This document shows, one piece after another, positions 12,874 to 16,080 of a stretch of 16,080 bases of DNA. Position numbers and translations under genes: made by a program. The notes under the pieces are model-generated. The model made no database searches. It saw nothing but the letters and a program-made list of their open reading frames with translations, and was not told the DNA's origin. The DNA lies in assembly GCA_010024525.1 (NCBI GenBank), contig RGGS01000007.1, forward strand, positions 1 through 16,080, in the 5' to 3' direction. The stretch is from Verrucomicrobiota bacterium. GTDB lineage: Bacteria > Verrucomicrobiota > Verrucomicrobiia > Methylacidiphilales > Verrucolacustridaceae. Positions within the stretch are counted from its first letter, which is position 1; each line of letters begins with the position of its first letter.

Positions 12874-13626
12874 TTACCCGTGCGCCAAAAAGGTGGCGGC
12901 GGCAACAACGCTAAAACCAAAAATCGCCGCCACGATTTTCCCCGCCCGGCAGTCGGCCTCCTTCAGCTCGGGAAGAAGCAGATCAGATCCGGCCAGATAG
13001 AGAAAGGTTCCTGCGGTGGCGGCGGAAAGGATGCCGTGAAAAAGGTGAGGCCCGGAAACATCCACCCGGGAAGCCAGCCAAGCCCCTCCCGGGCTGGCTG
13101 CACTGAGCAAAAGCGTGGCCAAAAGGATCCGTCCGGACGAAAGACCCCAGCGACCCAGCGTCATGGCCAAGGCAAAGGTGTCGGTGGCCTTGTGAAAAAG
13201 AATGGCCAAGGCCAACGCCTCCTTGGCCCCCAAGGAGCGAACCGAGCCCAGAGCCAAGCCTTCCAGCAAAGAGTGAAACATCAACATGCCCCCGAGAATC
13301 CACGGCTTGGTGGCCGACCCGGCCCCATGGGTATGGTGGCCATGCCCGTGGACTTCCGCGTGCGCGTGATGGCCGCGTTGATCCAACCACCTCAACCCCA
13401 GAAAAACCGCGGCGCCCGCCGAAAAAGCAATGCCCCATCCCAGATCCTTGACCGCCTCGGGACCCAGATCGAAAAAAGCCGCCGCCAAAAATGCCCCCCC
13501 GGCAAAAGTTCCTCCCAGGCACAACCACGGAGTCTCCGGTCCTTCTTTCCGGTGCAACCCTTGGGCAATCAGGCCGCCCACGAGTCCCGCACCGAAGAGA
13601 ATCCAAAGAATCAGAGCGAAAGCCAT
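12874..13626 (-). CDS. ZIP family divalent metal transporter
   Basis: 250-residue inner-membrane protein with about eight hydrophobic segments, expected to import Zn2+ or other divalent metals. Between predicted helices 3 and 4 lies a His-rich cytoplasmic loop (RGHHAHAEVHGHGHHTHGAG), typical of ZIP proteins. Helix 4 carries the metal motif HSLLEGLALG. Helix 5 reads LFHKATDTFALAMTLGRWGL, where families usually have H-x-x-x-E (HKIPE or HKxPEG); here the acidic position is D. Start ATG 13626 follows AGGTGGG, a passable ribosome binding site. It lies 45 bp after a tRNA on the same strand and could be read from the tRNA promoter. The stop is near the hairpin element, which could terminate transcription. 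Substrate specificity cannot be read from sequence. Confidence 0.9.
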   Translation of the reverse strand: MAFALILWILFGAGLVGGLIAQGLHRKEGPETPWLCLGGTFAGGAFLAAAFFDLGPEAVKDLGWGIAFSAGAAVFLGLRWLDQRGHHAHAEVHGHGHHTHGAGSATKPWILGGMLMFHSLLEGLALGSVRSLGAKEALALAILFHKATDTFALAMTLGRWGLSSGRILLATLLLSAASPGGAWLASRVDVSGPHLFHGILSAATAGTFLYLAGSDLLLPELKEADCRAGKIVAAIFGFSVVAAATFLAHG

Positions 13627-13671
13627 CCCACCTGCCTAGCGGGAAAGGTGCGGAGAGGCGAGTCGAGGACT

Positions 13672-13745
13672 TGGCAGTGGAGGGATTTGAACCCCCGACC
13701 CAAGGCTTATGAGTCCCTTGCTCTACCAGGCTGAGCTACACTGCC
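13672..13745 (-). tRNA. tRNA with CAT anticodon (elongator Met, or Ile2 if lysidine-modified)
   Basis: Read on the minus strand: acceptor GGCAGTG pairs with CACTGCC (7 bp, G1-C72, so not an initiator), D-stem GCTC/GAGC, anticodon loop CTCATAA, variable loop GGGTC, T-stem GGGGG/CCCTC with loop TTCAAAT, discriminator A. The anticodon stem AGGGA/GCCTT has one G-U pair and an A-G mismatch at its top. CCA is not encoded (A then AGT follow). A CAT anticodon is shared by Met and lysidine-modified Ile2; the A31 and TTGGGTC region leaves Ile2 possible. Confidence 0.9.
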
Positions 13746-13757
13746 GGAAAGGATACG

Positions 13758-13827
13758 TTGTAGCGTCCCGGGGCACCCCCGCCAAGCCTGCGGGAGGGCT
13801 TGGGCTGAATGACCCCTTTCGCTACAA
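13758..13827. repeat. Cloverleaf-like palindromic element, GTAG-footed
   Basis: An outer 8-bp stem TTGTAGCG (13758-13765) / CGCTACAA (13820-13827) encloses two perfect hairpins: CGGGG-CAC-CCCCG (13769-13781) and CCAAGCC-8 nt-GGCTTGG (13782-13803). It lies 12 bp upstream of the tRNA and about 8 bp before the TPR gene start, i.e. in the divergent intergenic region. It may be another dispersed repeat family, a regulatory structure, or both. Confidence 0.7.
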
Positions 13828-13834
13828 GAAGTCC

Positions 13835-15553
13835 ATGGGAATGCGGGAACATGAGGCAATTCAGGCCCGCTTAAAAGGCCGCCTCGCTCTGGGCATGTTT
13901 GCCCTACTGGTTCTCATTTTGCTCGGGGGGGCTTCCCTTCCCGCCTACCGAGCACTGAAAGCATGGCGTGCCAACCAGTTGATGAATCAGGCGGAGGGCT
14001 TCCTGAAGAAAGGGTCGCTGATCGAGGCCTATCAGGCCGCCAAATCCGCGCACGGCCTCAATGCGCAGAACCTTCGCTCTCTCCGCATGCTCGCCGACAT
14101 GTATGAGGGTTCGGGTTCTGCCGAGACCTTGGTTTACCGTCGCTCGGTGGCGGAAAGTTCCGAGTCCACCACCGAGGATCAAGTCGCCTATCTGCGGGCT
14201 GCGCTTCAGACGGGACGACTGGATTTGGCGGACGACTTTTTGAAACGCATAGGCATTGCCGGACGGGCCAATCCGAAAATCGCAGCCATTGCCGCCAGTC
14301 TTTTCCGCCTCAGAGGGGAAACAGAGAGAGCCAAGGCCCTGGAAGAGGAGACGGCCGAAAAAGCCCAAGGGGGCGAGAAAACCGAGGCCGAACTCATGCG
14401 GGCACGGGGTCAAATCGAGTCCCCGGATCCCGCCGAGCGCGCTGCGGGCCGGGCCACCCTGCTGCGGATCGCCACCCAGAATGATCCCCACAATCTGGAA
14501 GCCCGCCGCCTCCTGATCACTTCGTCGGATCGCACTGAAAAGGAAACCCAGGAGCTTATCCGTATGATGGAGCTCGACTCCAAGGCCTCAACCGTGGACC
14601 GTCTTGCCGCCAAATCCCTTCTGCTTGAAATTCACCCTGACTGGCGGGGCGCCACCCTGGAGGAAGCCAAAAAAACCTGGTCCCATGGCACCGCGGAGGA
14701 TCAACTGGCCTTGGCCGAGTTTCTCAGTCGGCACAACGATCCCGAGGGTGTGTTGGCCCTGCCCCCCATCCGGCAAGGGCGCGGCTTTCTTCTTCGTCTG
14801 GATGCCTTGGCCAAACTTAAAAAATGGGCGGCCATCCGGGATGAGCTGAACCAGGCCAGCGATGCCAAAGAGCCCTTGGATCCTTTTTTGGCTGACGTGT
14901 TTCAGGCCCGGGTGGCCCAGGAACTGCGTGAAATTCCGATGGCCGAAGCCCAGTGGAAAAAGGCGAAATCGAAAGCGTCGGGTGACCCCCGTAAACTCGA
15001 TTTTCTGGCCAATTTTGCCGAACGTTCCGGCAATATCCCTCTCGCCCGGGAAGTCTACCGCGACCTGACCCGCTACCCAGCCACCGCCGTCCCCGGATAT
15101 TTCGGATTGATCCGCATCGCCGAAAAGAGCTCAGCCACCTCCGAATTGCGCGACATTATGGGGGAGTTAATGCGGCAATTGCCCAAGGACCCGGCGCCAA
15201 AAAATGATTTCGCCTACCTGAATCTTCTGATGAACGACCGGCTCGAAGACTCCCTGCAAACTTCCCGGGAACTGTGTGCTTCCTATCCCGATTTTCCGGC
15301 CTACCGCACGACCTTGGCTCTCGCCTACCTGCGAAACAAACAAACCGAGAAGGCTCTTTCCGCGTACGAGGGGGCGTCCATCAACTGGTCCACCGCTTTG
15401 CCGGGTTGGCAGGCTGTCCGGGCATCCGTCCTGGCGGCCAACCAACGCGAGGAAGAGGCGCGCCATCTGGCTGCGGAAATCAATTGGGATCGCCTCAAGC
15501 CGGAGGAGCGGGACTTGATCCGCACCTTGCGCGCACCCAAGTCAGCCCGCTGA
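13835..15553 (+). CDS. membrane-anchored TPR-like protein of unknown function
   Basis: 572 residues. One N-terminal membrane segment near residues 20-42 (LALGMFALLVLILLGGASLP) is followed by a long, helical, Ala/Leu/Glu-rich region with the TPR look of repeated helix pairs: MNQAEGFLKKGSLIEAYQAA then KSAHGLNAQNLRSLRMLADM, FAERSGNIPLAREVYRDLTR and RTTLALAYLRNKQTEKALSA. It is most likely a periplasmic scaffold anchored in the inner membrane, with most helices outside. Start ATG 13835 (second ATG 13841) was chosen because further upstream the frame runs through the palindrome and the tRNA. No strong ribosome binding site is seen (AAGAAG upstream). Its TGA overlaps the ATG of the LysM gene, so the two are coupled, which suggests a shared envelope role. 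No named family recognised. Confidence 0.85.
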   Translation: MGMREHEAIQARLKGRLALGMFALLVLILLGGASLPAYRALKAWRANQLMNQAEGFLKKGSLIEAYQAAKSAHGLNAQNLRSLRMLADMYEGSGSAETLVYRRSVAESSESTTEDQVAYLRAALQTGRLDLADDFLKRIGIAGRANPKIAAIAASLFRLRGETERAKALEEETAEKAQGGEKTEAELMRARGQIESPDPAERAAGRATLLRIATQNDPHNLEARRLLITSSDRTEKETQELIRMMELDSKASTVDRLAAKSLLLEIHPDWRGATLEEAKKTWSHGTAEDQLALAEFLSRHNDPEGVLALPPIRQGRGFLLRLDALAKLKKWAAIRDELNQASDAKEPLDPFLADVFQARVAQELREIPMAEAQWKKAKSKASGDPRKLDFLANFAERSGNIPLAREVYRDLTRYPATAVPGYFGLIRIAEKSSATSELRDIMGELMRQLPKDPAPKNDFAYLNLLMNDRLEDSLQTSRELCASYPDFPAYRTTLALAYLRNKQTEKALSAYEGASINWSTALPGWQAVRASVLAANQREEEARHLAAEINWDRLKPEERDLIRTLRAPKSAR

Positions 15554-16080
15554 TGCGTCTTCCTCTTATGGGCGGATGTTGGCTCCTATTGTGTGGGAGC
15601 CTCGGAGCCGTCGCCCTTCCCACCCACGTCGTCACCCGGGGCGAAACCCTTTACTCCATCGCACGGCAGCACGGCGTCCCTGTTTCCCAGCTCTTGCAGG
15701 CGAACCCGGGCCTCCAGCCAGAAAAGCTCCATGCCGGAGACATCCTGCGCCTTCCTGGCGCACCCCAAAAACTCGCAGCACCGACGACAAGCCCGGCCCA
15801 ACCTTCCAGGTCGGAATGGGTGCGGATTAAAAACGGCGATACCTTGGCAAAAATTTCCCGCCAAAAAAACGTCGCGGTGGAGGATCTGCGCCGCTGGAAC
15901 CGGCTCCGCGGAGATCAACTCAAGGCAGGCTCCCTTCTGCGCATAAGTGCGCCCCCAACCAATTCCATTCCTCAAGATGCCACCGCCAAAAAGATCGAGC
16001 CAGTTCCCTCGCTTCCTCTGCGACCGCCCCCGTTGGCTTTTGTGGGACCTGCCCGCAGCCAGATTGACGCCCCCAAGGAC
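15553..16080 (+). CDS. LysM-domain protein, exported (3' truncated by window edge)
   Basis: 176 codons are visible with no stop before the window ends. The signal sequence (MRLPLMGGCWLLLCGSLGAV then ALP) is followed by two LysM domains of about 44 residues: THVVTRGETLYSIARQHGVP ... LLQANPGLQPEKLHAGDILR, and EWVRIKNGDTLAKISRQKNV ... LRRWNRLRGDQLKAGSLLRI. LysM binds N-acetylglucosamine-containing glycans, mainly peptidoglycan. A Pro-rich linker (EPVPSLPLRPPPLAFVGPAR) leads to whatever domain follows, which may be a cell-wall hydrolase, but nothing in the visible part shows it. The ATG at 15553 shares its A with the stop of the TPR gene (TGATG), indicating translational coupling. The TPR protein, this protein and the amidase form an envelope-related set. 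Confidence 0.9.
   Translation, partial: MRLPLMGGCWLLLCGSLGAVALPTHVVTRGETLYSIARQHGVPVSQLLQANPGLQPEKLHAGDILRLPGAPQKLAAPTTSPAQPSRSEWVRIKNGDTLAKISRQKNVAVEDLRRWNRLRGDQLKAGSLLRISAPPTNSIPQDATAKKIEPVPSLPLRPPPLAFVGPARSQIDAPKD

Noticed and set aside
12880..13734. 284-residue open frame on the plus strand opposite the ZIP gene and the tRNA
   Set aside because: It overlaps the tRNA and is antisense to a clear membrane transporter; composition is Arg/Gly/Pro/Gln-rich.

Overview
The window is GC-rich (roughly 60% by eye) and reads like a chromosomal piece of a Gram-negative PVC-group bacterium, most probably a Verrucomicrobiota member. This is an inference from gene content: an MsbA-like exporter, a TIGR04073-type exosortase-associated protein, a stand-alone 5'-3' exonuclease, a four-helix-bundle (S23-like) gene set among 'AATTCGGA' repeats, and dispersed GTAG-footed hairpins. 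No rRNA or lineage marker is present to settle it.

Layout. (1) 1-877: 3' part of an MsbA-type ABC exporter. (2) 878-2742: a repeat-rich accessory segment with two damaged genes: a four-helix-bundle gene with a 1-nt frameshift, and an L-2-hydroxyglutarate oxidase with an apparent in-frame loss of about 70 residues. (3) 2743-3906: a GT4 glycosyltransferase. (4) 3907-4297: a non-coding cluster of five GTAG-footed hairpins. (5) 4298-5548: cysK and a small coiled-coil protein. (6) 8886-5545, minus strand: a four-gene run of amidase, TIGR04073 protein, RlmD-like rRNA methyltransferase and a small exported protein. (7) 8975-12693, plus strand: four genes coupled by ATGA overlaps or tight spacing (membrane-anchored coiled-coil protein, 5'-3' exonuclease, HemW-like radical SAM protein, ABC ATPase). 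(8) 12717-12852: second copy of the 136-bp hairpin element. (9) 13745-12874, minus strand: a CAT-anticodon tRNA and a ZIP metal transporter. (10) 13835-16080, plus strand: a membrane-anchored TPR-like protein and a LysM protein that runs off the window.

How it works together. The envelope theme is strong: lipid A/polysaccharide export, glycosyl transfer, peptidoglycan cleavage (amidase), peptidoglycan binding (LysM) and an exosortase-linked protein. The rest is housekeeping: cysteine synthesis, rRNA methylation, heme delivery and nucleic-acid processing.

The most unusual content is non-coding. There is a REP/BIME-like hairpin family with a GTAG foot, compensatory base changes between copies and two nearly identical 136-bp composite copies about 8.8 kb apart. 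A separate cloverleaf-like palindrome sits just upstream of the tRNA. I saw no CRISPR array, no prophage module and no complete transposase gene.
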